From contig CANTFK010000961.1 in the NCBI GenBank assembly GCA_947646735.1, forward strand, positions 798,571-862,570: a stretch of 64,000 nt of DNA. The letters run 5' to 3'. A program made the position numbers and the translations under genes. This document shows positions 52,385 to 62,701 of this stretch, piece after piece (the stretch's first letter is position 1; each line of letters starts with the position of its first letter). The stretch is from Peronospora farinosa. Lineage: Eukaryota; Oomycota; Peronosporomycetes; Peronosporales; Peronosporaceae. The notes beneath the pieces were generated by a model. The model worked only from the letters and a program-made list of their open reading frames with translations. It did no database searches and was not told the origin of the DNA.

Positions 52385-54016
52385 ATGACGCTGCAATTTT
52401 TCTTGAGGTCTCCTCGTTCCTATGCAGCAACTCGTCGTCTATTGTACCCCGTACTCAAGTCTCAACGAATAACATGGCCTCGTCTTATTCCCCACCAATT
52501 TGTGGTGGTCCACTCGCGTCACCGTCTGAAGATTCACGCTCTTGCAGCTCGCGATGTCTGGACAGGCCGTAACGCCGAGTTGTTGCGTGAATTTCCTCAT
52601 ATTTTGGCTACATCTTCTACTCTTACTACTAAGAAGGAGTCATTGCTACAAATGCTACGTCGTCTACTACGTGTGGTGCTTCATTTCGCCAAATTATTAA
52701 GTCTTGCACTCCCATTAGCACTCACAGCTCCTGTGGCTTTCTCAGTTGGTATGATATTGCCTAAAGTAACAAATCAATGGTGGGAATTAGCTTTATGGCT
52801 TGCACAACATTCTTCTCCTACAGTGATGAAGTTTTTGCAATGGGCAAGTACTCGTCGTGATATGTTTCCAGCTTCATTCTGTGATCGATTTGAGATGTTC
52901 CATGAACATGCGCCAATGCATTCGTGGCTACAGACACAAGATGCTTTGAGAATGGCATTTGGTGACAATTGGAGAGAAATTTTAGAGGTTGACAGTCATC
53001 CTATCGGGTCAGGATGCATTGCACAAGTGTATCGAGCACGTATCAAAGAGACAAACGAAGAAGTTGCAGTTAAAGTGATTCATCCACATGTCAAGCAAAT
53101 GGTAGCACTGGATTTGCAACTTTTACATGGATTTGTAGCCATGTTGGAAGCTATACCGACGCTTAGATGGATAGGAGGAAAGGATAGTGTGACGGAGTTT
53201 GCGTCACTTATGGAACGTCAATTAAATTTGCGTGTGGAAGGAGAGAACCTTGCTTTGTTTACCAAACATTTCCGTAATCGGAAAGGATTACGGTTTCCAG
53301 TACCCCTCATGAACTACACGACAGAAAATGTTTTAGTCGAGAGTTTTGAAGGCGGATTGCATTTCAGTGAGATTCTTTCTACAATGGAACCGCCACGTCG
53401 TAAAGCAGTGGCACGAGTCGTGCTTGAAGCGTATCTTCGAATGGTTTTCCTAGACAATTTCGCACACGGAGATTTACATCCAGGCAACCTTTTGTTTGAT
53501 GAGCAAGACGGAGGAAGAAACGCTCGTATGTCGCGCTCTCAAGCCATTCGAAATGCCGGTGTTGTGGTCATAGATGCCGGGATCGTGACAAAGCTCGAGC
53601 AACAAGATCTGCGCAACTTTGTAGAACTGTTTTACGCAGTGGCAACAGGTAATGGGTACAAGGCTGGAGAGCTCATCGTGTCTCGCAGCAAGAGGAGTAG
53701 GGTCGGGCCAAATGGGGACACTGTGCCAATTAAGTGCAAGGATCTCGAGTCTTTCTGCACGGGGATGGAGAAAATTGTAGGCGAAGCGATGAGTTGGAGG
53801 CTCAACCTAAAGAATGTGCACGTTGGATCGCTGCTTCGCCAAGTCATGGAGTTATGCTGCACACACGAAGTGCAACTCGAGGGGAAATACGCGTCAATTG
53901 TCGTTTCCATTGCAGTCTTAGAGGCAGTTGGCAGGAAGTTGGACCCGGATATCGACATCCTGGCCGTGGCGCTTCCGATCATCACACAGTCGCTCATAAA
54001 AAACGTCTTAAGTTGA
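52385..54016 (+). CDS. ADCK2-like atypical kinase (UbiB/COQ8 family)
   Basis: Mitochondrial UbiB-family protein linked to coenzyme Q and lipid metabolism. The N-terminus is basic and hydroxylated (targeting-like), with a hydrophobic segment near residues 110-130 (LLSLALPLALTAPVAFSVGM). The family KxGQ motif appears as KFLQWASTRRDMFP (about residue 148), the ATP loop as HPIGSGCIAQVYRA (205), VAVKVIHPHV (226), the catalytic FAHGDLHPGNLLF (360) and metal-binding VVIDAGIV (395). The WASTRRD form is typical of ADCK2 rather than COQ8. 543 residues, one exon. Confidence 0.88.
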   Translation: MTLQFFLRSPRSYAATRRLLYPVLKSQRITWPRLIPHQFVVVHSRHRLKIHALAARDVWTGRNAELLREFPHILATSSTLTTKKESLLQMLRRLLRVVLHFAKLLSLALPLALTAPVAFSVGMILPKVTNQWWELALWLAQHSSPTVMKFLQWASTRRDMFPASFCDRFEMFHEHAPMHSWLQTQDALRMAFGDNWREILEVDSHPIGSGCIAQVYRARIKETNEEVAVKVIHPHVKQMVALDLQLLHGFVAMLEAIPTLRWIGGKDSVTEFASLMERQLNLRVEGENLALFTKHFRNRKGLRFPVPLMNYTTENVLVESFEGGLHFSEILSTMEPPRRKAVARVVLEAYLRMVFLDNFAHGDLHPGNLLFDEQDGGRNARMSRSQAIRNAGVVVIDAGIVTKLEQQDLRNFVELFYAVATGNGYKAGELIVSRSKRSRVGPNGDTVPIKCKDLESFCTGMEKIVGEAMSWRLNLKNVHVGSLLRQVMELCCTHEVQLEGKYASIVVSIAVLEAVGRKLDPDIDILAVALPIITQSLIKNVLS

Positions 54017-54508
54017 TTCGAGGATGAACCCGTTAGCAAGTTACAAGGTTTGTGTCATACCTACGAACGATGACGTCAGCTGTGAACGATGCCATTTGGC
54101 TGTGTTACGTACAGAACTACAGCAGACGCCGCTCACGCGATAGCAAATTGGCATTAACCCAACGGTGCGAGTACATACGAGAAAATGAAAAGCGCGTACC
54201 ATAGTAAGGTGTGTGCACTCCAGCATAGATGACGATATATAATAGATGGCATTCATATATGACAGTAAGCAGTCTCAGACATTGAGTCCTATGCTACATC
54301 GCGTGCACCGTGTCCTTTTTGCCAACAGTACACGGAAGACTCATCAGCTCTGACGATTGCTGATTCATGTCCGACGCAGTGACAATAACCATTGCAGACA
54401 CAATCGTGTATAGTTGAGACTTCCATTTTACACGAACGCAAAAAGGACCACAAAGCTGCAAGTCTCAGCTGACGTCACTTTCAGATTCACACCAACAGAC
54501 CGAGGACT
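54017..54508. promoter_or_regulatory. Upstream region of the fRMsr gene
   Basis: About 490 bp without a gene. GTCACTTTCAGATTC near 54474-54488 is initiator-like and 21 bp before ATG 54509. Confidence 0.4.
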
Positions 54509-55489
54509 ATGACGGTGCAAGTGACTCCATTGGACGCCGCTCTGCAGCTTTTCACTACCGTGCAGGACAATGTCACGAACTTTGCCGCAAAGTCCACAAC
54601 TAAACCGGTAGTGGTTTTCTTCCTGCCCCAACAGCCCGACCGCAAACAAAAGCGAGAGCTACAAAAACTTCTTGTGCCCATCGCGTTCCTGTTCCGCGGC
54701 CGCGACGATATTGTACGCCACTTTACTACAATAGCAAGAGTGAAGAGGTTCTAATGACTAATGACATTGCAGACACTAGTGCAGTCGCCTTCGAGTGAGC
54801 TTACACAATCGAGTCTTGCGGTGTTCAAGAATGGTACTCAAGTCGTTAATGTCACGATGGGGAGTGAACTAAAGGACTGCGTCAACACATTGGTGGAACA
54901 GATCGGCTGGAGTCCGGACTGTCCCGATGAGACGCAGCTGCACAACTACCTGTCGCCGATCAACGCTGAGGAGCTACTGAGTGACGTTGCGGCCTTCACT
55001 GTCACCACTGGCCAGCGTGACTACATAGCCAACACTGCTAATGTGTCGTCCATCATCTGGCACGCCTTCGTGGAGGCCGGACGTCCCATTAACTGGGTGG
55101 GATTCTACTTTTTCCGACCTCTTGCCAATCCCAAGGTGACGGACCACGACCACATCCTGATTCTCGGACCATTCATGGGCAAACCTGCGTGCAGTCGTAT
55201 CCGGTACCAGAGCGGCGTGTGCGGAGCATCATGGAGAACCAAGTCAGTGCAGCGTATCGTGGACGTGCATGAATTCCCCGGTCATATTGCATGCGACGAT
55301 GCCTCGGAATCCGAGTTGGTGGTTCCTGTATTGAGCAAGCAGGGAGACGTCATCGCTCTCATTGATCTAGACTGCCCGCAGAAGAACGGATTCTCGGCAG
55401 AGGACGAGCGCACATTCGTCGAGGTGGCGCGCATAATGGCGGATGCGTGCGATTGGAATAACGTTAAAGTGCCATACACCCAGCCGTAA
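54509..55489 (+). CDS. Free methionine-(R)-sulfoxide reductase (GAF type) with thioredoxin-like N-terminal extension
   Basis: Reduces free Met-R-sulfoxide, repairing oxidative damage. A GT-AG intron 54713-54772 joins exon 54509-54712 to 54773-55489 in frame, giving 306 residues. The C-terminal GAF domain has INWVGFYFF, LGPFMGKPACSRI, GVCGASWR, VDVHEFPGHIACDDASESEL; the three Cys (in PAC, GVC and HIAC) match the catalytic and resolving Cys of fRMsr. The N-terminal 130 residues (KPVVVFFLPQ, SLAVFKNGTQVV) look like a thioredoxin-like fold without a CxxC pair. fRMsr proteins are usually about 160-180 residues, so this is a fusion or extension. Confidence 0.85.
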
Positions 55490-55839
55490 GAGATTCACAA
55501 TCTTAGCTCAAACGTTGTCAACGGATGAACTTCGCTATGTGTCATGTATCTCGAAATCCATGTAGGTTGTACCTGTTGTACTATATAACTGATGGCACAT
55601 GTATCAGCTGCTAAGGCCGTCTGCTCCATGCTTTCTAAGACTCCGAAGCTACGAAATGACCGACGTACTTGATGCTGCATGTGGACGCGATTCGTGCTGC
55701 TGTTGTGAGTGCAAGCTATGTTCGCGGATCGAATGCTGATGAAGCAGCACAGTATAAGCACGACGCTGACCACATCAATGCAGCTGCAATGGCATGAGCT
55801 TTAAGAGCTCTGCTCGTCAATACTTGTCAGAAAATATGC
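55490..55839. other. Intergenic region after fRMsr
   Basis: No gene is supported; open stretches on the minus strand (55495-55773) lack motifs and are likely the transcript 3' flank. Confidence 0.4.
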
Positions 55840-56215
55840 TCTGGTTCCCATTCGCTTTGGACTCAATGGAGTACAGTAGCTACGCAAAAGCTATAGTTAC
55901 TCAAGATCATGCGTCGAAACCAGACATCAGTTATTTCTGGTGATTTGGTGTCCAGCGAGGCAAAAAAGCTCGTATCTCAAGAAATGCTTCGACTTCATCA
56001 TGTTGCACTGCAGCACGGCTACAATGAGCGCCCTGTGCACTTTTGGCAAACAATTACTTACTACGTTTTCCAGATATACCGCGAAATGGTATACCTGGAA
56101 CTCTCTTAGGTGACTATGTGCTTTGCCTGCCGTACAATGATGTGGACCTTATCACCGTGGTGGAGACGTACCAAGCGCAGTACGTACTGGCGCTAACGTA
56201 ACTCGTTATCATCTT
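55840..56215 (+). pseudogene. DGAT2 gene relic
   Basis: Fragments in changing frames match the DGAT2 protein of this window: LDSMEYSSYAKAIV corresponds to HWMEFSSSTKESMQ, VALQHGYNERPVHFWQTITY to LALQHGYDIYPVYTFGEEYT, and LPYNDVDLITVVE to LPRSDVDLITVVG, followed by a short tail YQAQYVLALT. At least two frameshifts and a deletion are present. It lies 4 kb from the intact gene in opposite orientation. Confidence 0.65.
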
Positions 56216-56428
56216 ATGACCTTATGATGTCAATCCAAATGCGACGTTGGAGGTCTTGTACATTATGCGAAAGCACACTACTTTTTTATAAGAAGTGGAT
56301 TGAACACTACTTCGTGGTATAATCCATCCTGCCCGTGCGCTCGTCAGCTATGCTTAAACTCGTTCTGGCAAAAGCTATCTATTCTATCGACAACTACGTA
56401 CACTCGCATCGAAAATCTACATACTTGC

Positions 56429-57643
56429 TCAATCACTGTCATCTTCCGGGTCCTCTTCGTCATTATCAATATCATCGTTATCATCGTCATCGTCATCGTC
56501 ATCATCATCGTCATCCTCCTCTTCGCTAATTTCAAGACCTTCATATACTTCCTCCTCTTCCTCGTCGTCATCAACAAAGTCTAATTCTTCATCACCCGCC
56601 TTGTGTTTTTTCCGTGCAGGTTCGTCATCAGCAACTGGGATATCCTTGAGCCCGTCAGAGCAGAACAAAACGCTGTTAAGACGCTGCTTAGCGTAGATTG
56701 TGTGACGGTACTTTCGCGTATTGACGTCAAACACGTGCACCATGCGGTCCAGCCCCACCGCCGCAATGTACGGTAGCGTCGGATGACACGCGAGGTCGCG
56801 GATGGAGCCCACGGGTCCCGTGCATCGCCCCATATGCTTGAGCGTCCGCAAGTCTAAAATGTCTAAGTTTCCTGCTGTGTCACCAACATACACCCGCATC
56901 TCATCAGGTGACACACACAGTGACTGGATAGGATTCTCACCAAAGTTATCGAGCTCCTGCACTGGTCGTCTCTTGGTGCTGGAGTCATAAATCCTGACGT
57001 GACGGTGGCCTGTGCCTACCACAACTCGGTGACCATTGCTGTTGCCAGGCACAGAAAGAAATCGAAGATCCTTAATCCACACAGGTACTCGCATATCCAG
57101 CTTATCATGGGTCACGTTCTTGGCTTTGAAAAGGACCTGCTGTGTCTCTAACGACCACAGATTCAGATCGTGTTCCTTGCCACCTACCCCAATGACCGTC
57201 TGCGTTGCAGAGTCAAGTCTCATCATGTTCAGATCGCCACCAACATTAAATTCGGCAGGTTTTTCTGCGTCCTGCAGCGTGCCGCGCACTAACACGTCGC
57301 CATTGACCGCGCACTGCACCACTGAACCAAATTTCTGGACCACGTCAAGTCCTATACAACTACTTGTTTCCTTATCGTTATCCTGCTTCGGCCAGGACCA
57401 ATCAGGTTCCTTCCTAGTGCTTATACTCTTGCCATGAGACGCTTCGTAGCTCTCCACGACACCGTCGGCTCGAGCCAACACCACGTTACGCTGAGAATTG
57501 GCCTTGTCCGCGTACCAGCAGAGACGTTGAATGCCTCGAGAACGAGCTTGAGGATGTGTTATACTGGACAGAATGCGCTGCTCGTTCTTCTCCAACTCGA
57601 TAGACTTGAGCAGACCAGTCTCGTCACCTACTAAGACGCGCAT
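56429..57643 (-). CDS. WDR74/Nsa1-like WD40 ribosome biogenesis factor
   Basis: A nucleolar beta-propeller protein needed for 60S subunit maturation. The seven-blade propeller spans about residues 1-330: MRVLVGDETGLLKSIEL, GGKEHDLNLWSLETQQVLFK, AKNVTHDKLDMRVPVWIKDL, VVVGTGHRHVRIYDSSTKRR, PVQELDNFGENPIQSL and AAVGLDRMVHVFDVNTRKY are typical of the family. The C-terminus has KKHKAGDEELDFVDDD and a long Asp/Glu tail (12 Asp in a row) encoded by ATC/GTC-rich repeats. 404 residues, no intron. Confidence 0.87.
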   Translation of the reverse strand: MRVLVGDETGLLKSIELEKNEQRILSSITHPQARSRGIQRLCWYADKANSQRNVVLARADGVVESYEASHGKSISTRKEPDWSWPKQDNDKETSSCIGLDVVQKFGSVVQCAVNGDVLVRGTLQDAEKPAEFNVGGDLNMMRLDSATQTVIGVGGKEHDLNLWSLETQQVLFKAKNVTHDKLDMRVPVWIKDLRFLSVPGNSNGHRVVVGTGHRHVRIYDSSTKRRPVQELDNFGENPIQSLCVSPDEMRVYVGDTAGNLDILDLRTLKHMGRCTGPVGSIRDLACHPTLPYIAAVGLDRMVHVFDVNTRKYRHTIYAKQRLNSVLFCSDGLKDIPVADDEPARKKHKAGDEELDFVDDDEEEEEVYEGLEISEEEDDDDDDDDDDDDNDDIDNDEEDPEDDSD

Positions 57644-58821
57644 AATGGCTACAGTCTGACAATGATGAAATGCTATGATGGTATGACTGGCAGTCGCAGA
57701 GCATGAATCTGATTGGTCAAAAACAAACTACTATGTAAATAGGTAGACATTATATGGAATTAAAGCTCATGTTAATGACTGTTATAATCTTAATAAAGGT
57801 CGTAGCAGTCGTTTGCAACATATTTTTTAATCATCAAGTGTCTCACTCAGCCTAATAACTTTGTAAGAATCCCCTTAATTTCAATAGCAAAATGCCCAAG
57901 TCTATGACTTATACGCGTGTTTCGTGACATCAAGAGATTATCAACAGTATTGCAGAACTTACAAAAACCTCAAGGCGGCTGGCGCTGCTTAGGTGAGACC
58001 CAGTGCGGTTCACCTTTGGTTCATGACGACCGAATTTTGCTTTGTAATTTGACATATAAGCATGTAATACATACAGGTGGTCAATGAGGCTGACTGAAAG
58101 GAGACATTCGGAGCAGCGAGCATGTAATCCTAAACATGCACGCAGCACTGGAGAAGCCTCGACAGACTCATTCGGTGGAATTTGATGAAAATGCGTATTT
58201 TAATGCGAGGCACAAAATCATGAACGGTGAAGAGAAATTGTATCTGTGCGAGACCAAGAAGCTGCAAACACTTTGGACTTTGTAGCTGTGCTTGAAAACA
58301 AATATGGAAAACGTGATGGCATCCATACCGATGCTTATAGACTAAAGACAAGATTCGGCGCTGTTGGGGCCAAGTTGGCTGCAGTTTTAACTTTAAATGA
58401 GATGACACCAGTGCGTGCATAGCATCCGATAGCAGAAAAGTATAGCGTTTGTGGATGGTATAAAACAAGAATACATCGAGGAAGAGGTCAGACCAGTTCG
58501 TTACAATCTCACAGACACATTATTGTAAGCCATCTTATGATGCAGCATGCCAGCCAACGTTCTTAAGGCTAAAGTTATAATACAACTGCCTAACAAAGAG
58601 CTTTGCGCTTTGATTGGAGGAATCTACAATCGAGTTGCCACGCATGACCAAAACTTGCGTTTATTGGTCCAAGCTCGCTTGGTGTCAGACACGGGATTGC
58701 GTAATAAACGAGATACTGTCGACGGAGTGTTTACGTAAAACTCTTGCTATCCAGAAGATCGAACGAAATCTTAGATCGTGGGCGACATTCATTCCTACCA
58801 TTCATTTACACGAGACGTCAG
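57644..58821. other. Divergent intergenic region between WDR74 and cystathionine gamma-lyase
   Basis: About 1.2 kb without a recognised gene. TTTCATCATTGTCAGAC on the minus strand (near 57665) is initiator-like for WDR74. Small open frames at 57930-58148 and 58130-58468 have no motif. Confidence 0.4.
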
Positions 58822-58834
58822 TTTTCATTTTGCC
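58822..58834 (+). promoter_or_regulatory. Initiator-like element of cystathionine gamma-lyase gene
   Basis: TTTTCATTTTGCC lies 37 bp before ATG 58871 and fits the oomycete initiator with a flanking AWTTT-type block. Confidence 0.5.
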
Positions 58835-58870
58835 TTTTCAAGCTCAAGTGACGAAACAGAAATTTTCATT

Positions 58871-60094
58871 ATGAGTAGCGCCGCTTCTAAATACGTTGAC
58901 GAGCACCACGGCTTTGGCACGACGGCAATTCACGAGGGCCAGGCACCGGATGAGTACACAGGTGCTGTAGCGGTGCCCATCACGCTAGCTAGCACCTTTG
59001 CACAGTCGTCTCCCGGCGTCGTAGCTGGTCGCAGCCAGGCCAATTCGTTTGGCAAAGGTTGGGAGTACTCACGTACAGGCAACCCCACTCGTGGAGCCCT
59101 CGAGCGTGCTCTCGCTGCCTGTGAGAAAGGCCGCTTTGCTGTCTGCTACTCGTCCGGCATGGCCGCTACGACGGCCGTGACACACCTGCTCAAGCACGGA
59201 GACCATGTGCTATGCATTGACGACGTGTACGGTGGCACCCAACGGTACTTCCGCCAGACCGTGAACCCAACATATGGTATTGACTTTGACTTTACGGACT
59301 TTGGAGATCTGAGTAAGGTCGAGAAGCTACTTCGTCCACAGACGAAACTCATTTGGATTGAAAGTCCTACGAACCCTACACTTAAAATTACCGACATTCG
59401 TGCCGTGTCGGAATTTGCAAAAAAGCACAAGTTGCTTCTTGTTGTCGACAATACCTTTATGTCACCTTATTTCCAGAATCCACTTACATTAGGGGCTGAC
59501 ATTGTACTGCACAGTATCACCAAGTACATCAATGGACACAGTGATGTAGTTGGTGGAGTCGTCATTACCAACTCGGAGGACATTAACACCAAGTTGCGCT
59601 TCATCCAGAATGGTATTGGAGCAATTCCCGCCCCGTTTGACTGCTACATGGCCCTCCGTGGTCTGAAGACATTGCACGTGCGCATGGCCACCCATGCCAA
59701 GAATGCTCAGGCTGTTGCAAAGTACTTAGAGGCACATCCTGCCGTTGAAAAGGTGTGTTATCCAGGTTTACCGTCGCACCCGCAGCACGAGATCGCCAAG
59801 AAACAGGCGTCAGGCTTTGGTGGCATGGTTACGTTCTACGTGCACGGTGGTCTCGACAAAGCGCGCACTTTCCTTGAGAACCTTGAGATATTCACGCTGG
59901 CTGAGAGCCTTGGCGCCGTCGAGTCGCTGGCAGAGTCTCCCGCCATTATGACCCACGCTTCCGTGCCCCCTGAAGTCCGCAAGAAGATCGGTATCTCCGA
60001 TAGCCTTATCCGCCTATCCGTTGGGATCGAGGGATTGCCGGACATCATCGCCGACCTGGAACGCGCGCTCGCCGCCAAAGGTAAAGATTCCTAG
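58871..60094 (+). CDS. Cystathionine gamma-lyase (PLP-dependent)
   Basis: Splits cystathionine to cysteine, 2-oxobutanoate and ammonia in the transsulfuration route. ATG 58871 (MSSAASKYVDEHHGF) is preferred; the frame is open upstream to 58778 but that lies before the promoter element. Motifs are YSRTGNPTRGALE, CYSSGMAATTAV, VVDNTFMSPY, the PLP lysine in LHSITKYINGHSDVVGG (near residue 217), IPAPFDCYMALRGLKTLHVR and LGAVESLAESPAIMTHASV, which favour the lyase over the synthase. 407 residues, no intron. Confidence 0.9.
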   Translation: MSSAASKYVDEHHGFGTTAIHEGQAPDEYTGAVAVPITLASTFAQSSPGVVAGRSQANSFGKGWEYSRTGNPTRGALERALAACEKGRFAVCYSSGMAATTAVTHLLKHGDHVLCIDDVYGGTQRYFRQTVNPTYGIDFDFTDFGDLSKVEKLLRPQTKLIWIESPTNPTLKITDIRAVSEFAKKHKLLLVVDNTFMSPYFQNPLTLGADIVLHSITKYINGHSDVVGGVVITNSEDINTKLRFIQNGIGAIPAPFDCYMALRGLKTLHVRMATHAKNAQAVAKYLEAHPAVEKVCYPGLPSHPQHEIAKKQASGFGGMVTFYVHGGLDKARTFLENLEIFTLAESLGAVESLAESPAIMTHASVPPEVRKKIGISDSLIRLSVGIEGLPDIIADLERALAAKGKDS

Positions 60095-60975
60095 TAGATC
60101 GGTTGATCGAATGTGTTGTTATTCGCACATTATCCGATGCAATACACGAACAGTTTTGTTGAGTAGCTATCAATGATGCCGGTCTGAAGGTGGATCGGCA
60201 CGTGTTTAGATCCTTCCTTTGCGTGCACCTTCCAGCTCTGTTTGTCTGAAGCAAACCACGAACGAGGACATAGCCCTGTTGATTTTGGCGCTTGAGCCAA
60301 TACAAGGTCTGACAATGGTTCACTACGGTGAGGTACGAAGTCCATGTTCAAAATGATATTGGATAACGGAGTGTTCGTTGAAACCTCACCAGTCTTCAAG
60401 TATATATGCTCGAAAGCTACTTCTCACGATGTTTCGATACAGACCTGTCAAACAAGCGATCTTGTTTTGCAGTTGTACCGGTACACTTCCACGGAATCTA
60501 CAAGAGTTTTGCTATAGACATTTAGGCATCGTATTCACTAAATCTGTACCCAGATTGCCATTGATTGCAGCTCTCAACTACATAAATTAATTTGAGTCTA
60601 GTACCGCGACCCATCTGCTAATGTGCTTCAGGTGACAGCTCTTCGATTAAATATGGAACTGTCACATAACAAGAAAGAAAGTGCTCGTGTGAATCGACCC
60701 GTCGCTACTCACCTAGACAATGTCGGTGGTTTGTCGAGCAAATTGGTGAGTCTCGTGCTTCGATGCGCAAACATCACTTTCAGTCCATTTAGCACGTCAC
60801 TTAATCTCCATCCTGAACATTTTCTCGGTGCAGTGTTTAGGATCAGACGTAAGGACCTTTATCTTGATAAAACGATGCATAAAAGCTGACCATTTAATGA
60901 AGGGAGCCGCTACAGCTACAAAACTACTAAATCCTAGACAACTGACTCAGCCATTTACAGCTCAGATAATTCAAA
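60095..60975. other. Intergenic region before element 5
   Basis: About 880 bp with no recognised gene. Short open frames (60130-60399 minus, 60623-60889 plus) show no motif or conserved pattern. Confidence 0.4.
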
Positions 60976-61553
60976 TGTAGTTACACGTAAACATAAAGTA
61001 GTATACTTAATGTTTGGTCTAAAAGTATCCATCATTACTTTTGACCTGTCACTTGGGTGCGATATACAAATGTGATCCACCCTCGTGAATGTAATATCCA
61101 TTTATAAATTCACATGGGAAGGGATGACGCTAGTTGAAGCTAGGCATCGCGACGTCTCAGAAGGACGTCAGTTGCGATCTTTAATCTAGATTTAAGTTCA
61201 TGCGACAGGAGAAGCTTCTAAAGAGTCGCGTATCCGATCTATATACATATATAGCCAATCAGTAGTTAAGTTTATATGTAATTATAATATAGCTCAGTCT
61301 TGAATTTGCTAAACACCGAAGCACCACGCACGAGAAGCTGAAAAGCTTCTACGTGACGTCGGTGCCTTCTTGTCTTAGAAGTTCGTTGCACTCTCGCTTA
61401 AGCGAGAGGCAACTGGTGTACGACTGCTTAAGCAGTCGATCAACCGCATAACCACCCTCGCACGCGAAGGTAAGACGGTCTAACTGCTTCCTCGCTTTTG
61501 CTGAGGGTGTGTGCTAGTAGCACGAGGCAGCTTCGTAGAAGTGCCCGTCTACA
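60976..61553 (+). repeat. Element 5 5' LTR
   Basis: 578 bp aligned with the element 2 LTR at 12643-13244; the first about 24 bp are missing or altered (TGTAGTTACACG start). It ends CGTCTACA before the primer site. Confidence 0.82.
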
Positions 61554-61612
61554 CTTGGTAGCACTCGTAGTCCTTCCCACGACCCGTCTCTCTGAGCGTG
61601 TGTGTGGTTAAG

Positions 61613-62683
61613 ATGGTCCTTAATATGGATGGGAGTGACTTCCCTCACCTCTCCCAACATCATAGGGAGTTGGAAGAGCATATGGCGCAGGTACTTGGTG
61701 AACAAGCCCTGGTCAACCTCCTCCTGAGCAACATGTTGCTCAGTTGGAGCAATTTGAGACGTTTGTGCTCGGACAGCGTAGAAACCCGTCCGAGGTAAAC
61801 AACTAAGCCACCGCTGAGTCCATCACTAAGACTCAGGATGAGCTTAGGCTTGAGCAGGCACGTAATGAGGTGCTCAACAGAACTGTTGAGACGCTCTCTG
61901 CCCGGCCTACTCAACCGAGGTCCATTCGGATGGACCCTCCGAAGTTCGATGAAACTAGCCCTCTTACGATTGTTCACTAGCTATTAGCAGTTGATCAATG
62001 TGGAGTGGTGCAGCTCATCAAAGACGACACCAGAATGGTGTCGTATGCCATGTCCAACTTGCGTGGCAAAGCGTCAGAGTGGGCATACTCTGCGCTGATG
62101 GCAAATGCTGATGCATTTCCATCAATGGGCGATCTTAAAAACAAAGATTCGCGCCATGTACCAGCCACCTAACAACGAAGTGTTTCTTATGGCGAGCTTC
62201 TTTGGAGCACGACAGGCGAAACGCTCTCTGCAAGAATTTGTGCAGGAGATGCGTTCGCTGTCGGCGTCCATTAATGGGGAACCGATACCGGAACGTATCA
62301 AGGTGGCCAAGTTCATGAATGGACTTAGGCACCGCCCATCGCGTCAGGCCCTTTTTAGAAAGGTGCCAGCGACGATGGAAGAGGCAATTGACATTGCCTT
62401 AGTTGAGGATCAATCCTACAACAGCGCCTTGGCGACAGCCTATTACATGCCGTCGTCTGAGAAGTCTGATGCCACTCCTATGGAGTTAGGAAATGCAGAT
62501 GTAATCTGCTACAAGTCCGGCAAGCGAGGCCATATGATGGATCGCTGCTATGCCGAACTTGCTGCTGGGGCCAAGGCGCCCAGCAAAAGGTCTCCCAACC
62601 CGAAGGATGGTTCGAAGAACCGTTCACGTCGCATGGGTTCAGATTCGACCCCCGACAAGTCGGGAAATGCGGGAGCGCAGTAG
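61613..62683 (+). pseudogene. Element 5 gag
   Basis: ATG 61613 opens MVLNMDGSDFPHLSQHHREL to a stop near 61798. The frame resumes at 62105-62683 with QPPNNEVFLMASFFGARQAK, NGLRHRPSRQALFRKVPATM and EEAIDIALVEDQS. The zinc knuckle reads CYKSGKRGHMMDRC: the second Cys is Ser (62516-62518), so it could not bind zinc normally. It ends at TAG 62681-62683 within the frameshift hairpin. Confidence 0.82.
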
Positions 62684-62700
62684 GGGCGGGATGCCCTACT
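62662..62700 (+). promoter_or_regulatory. Putative -1 frameshift signal at gag end, element 5
   Basis: The gag frame reads tcG GGA AAT (62662-62668), a 9-nt spacer, then CAGTAGGG (62678-62685) and CCCTACT (62694-62700), a 7-bp stem. The pol frame (-1) is open from here through the protease start, except for a one-base loss near 62838. Confidence 0.65.
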
Positions 62701-62701
62701 A

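Noticed and set aside
56300..56584. Ile/Val-rich plus-strand frame
   Set aside because: It is antisense to the Asp/Glu tail of the WDR74-like gene.
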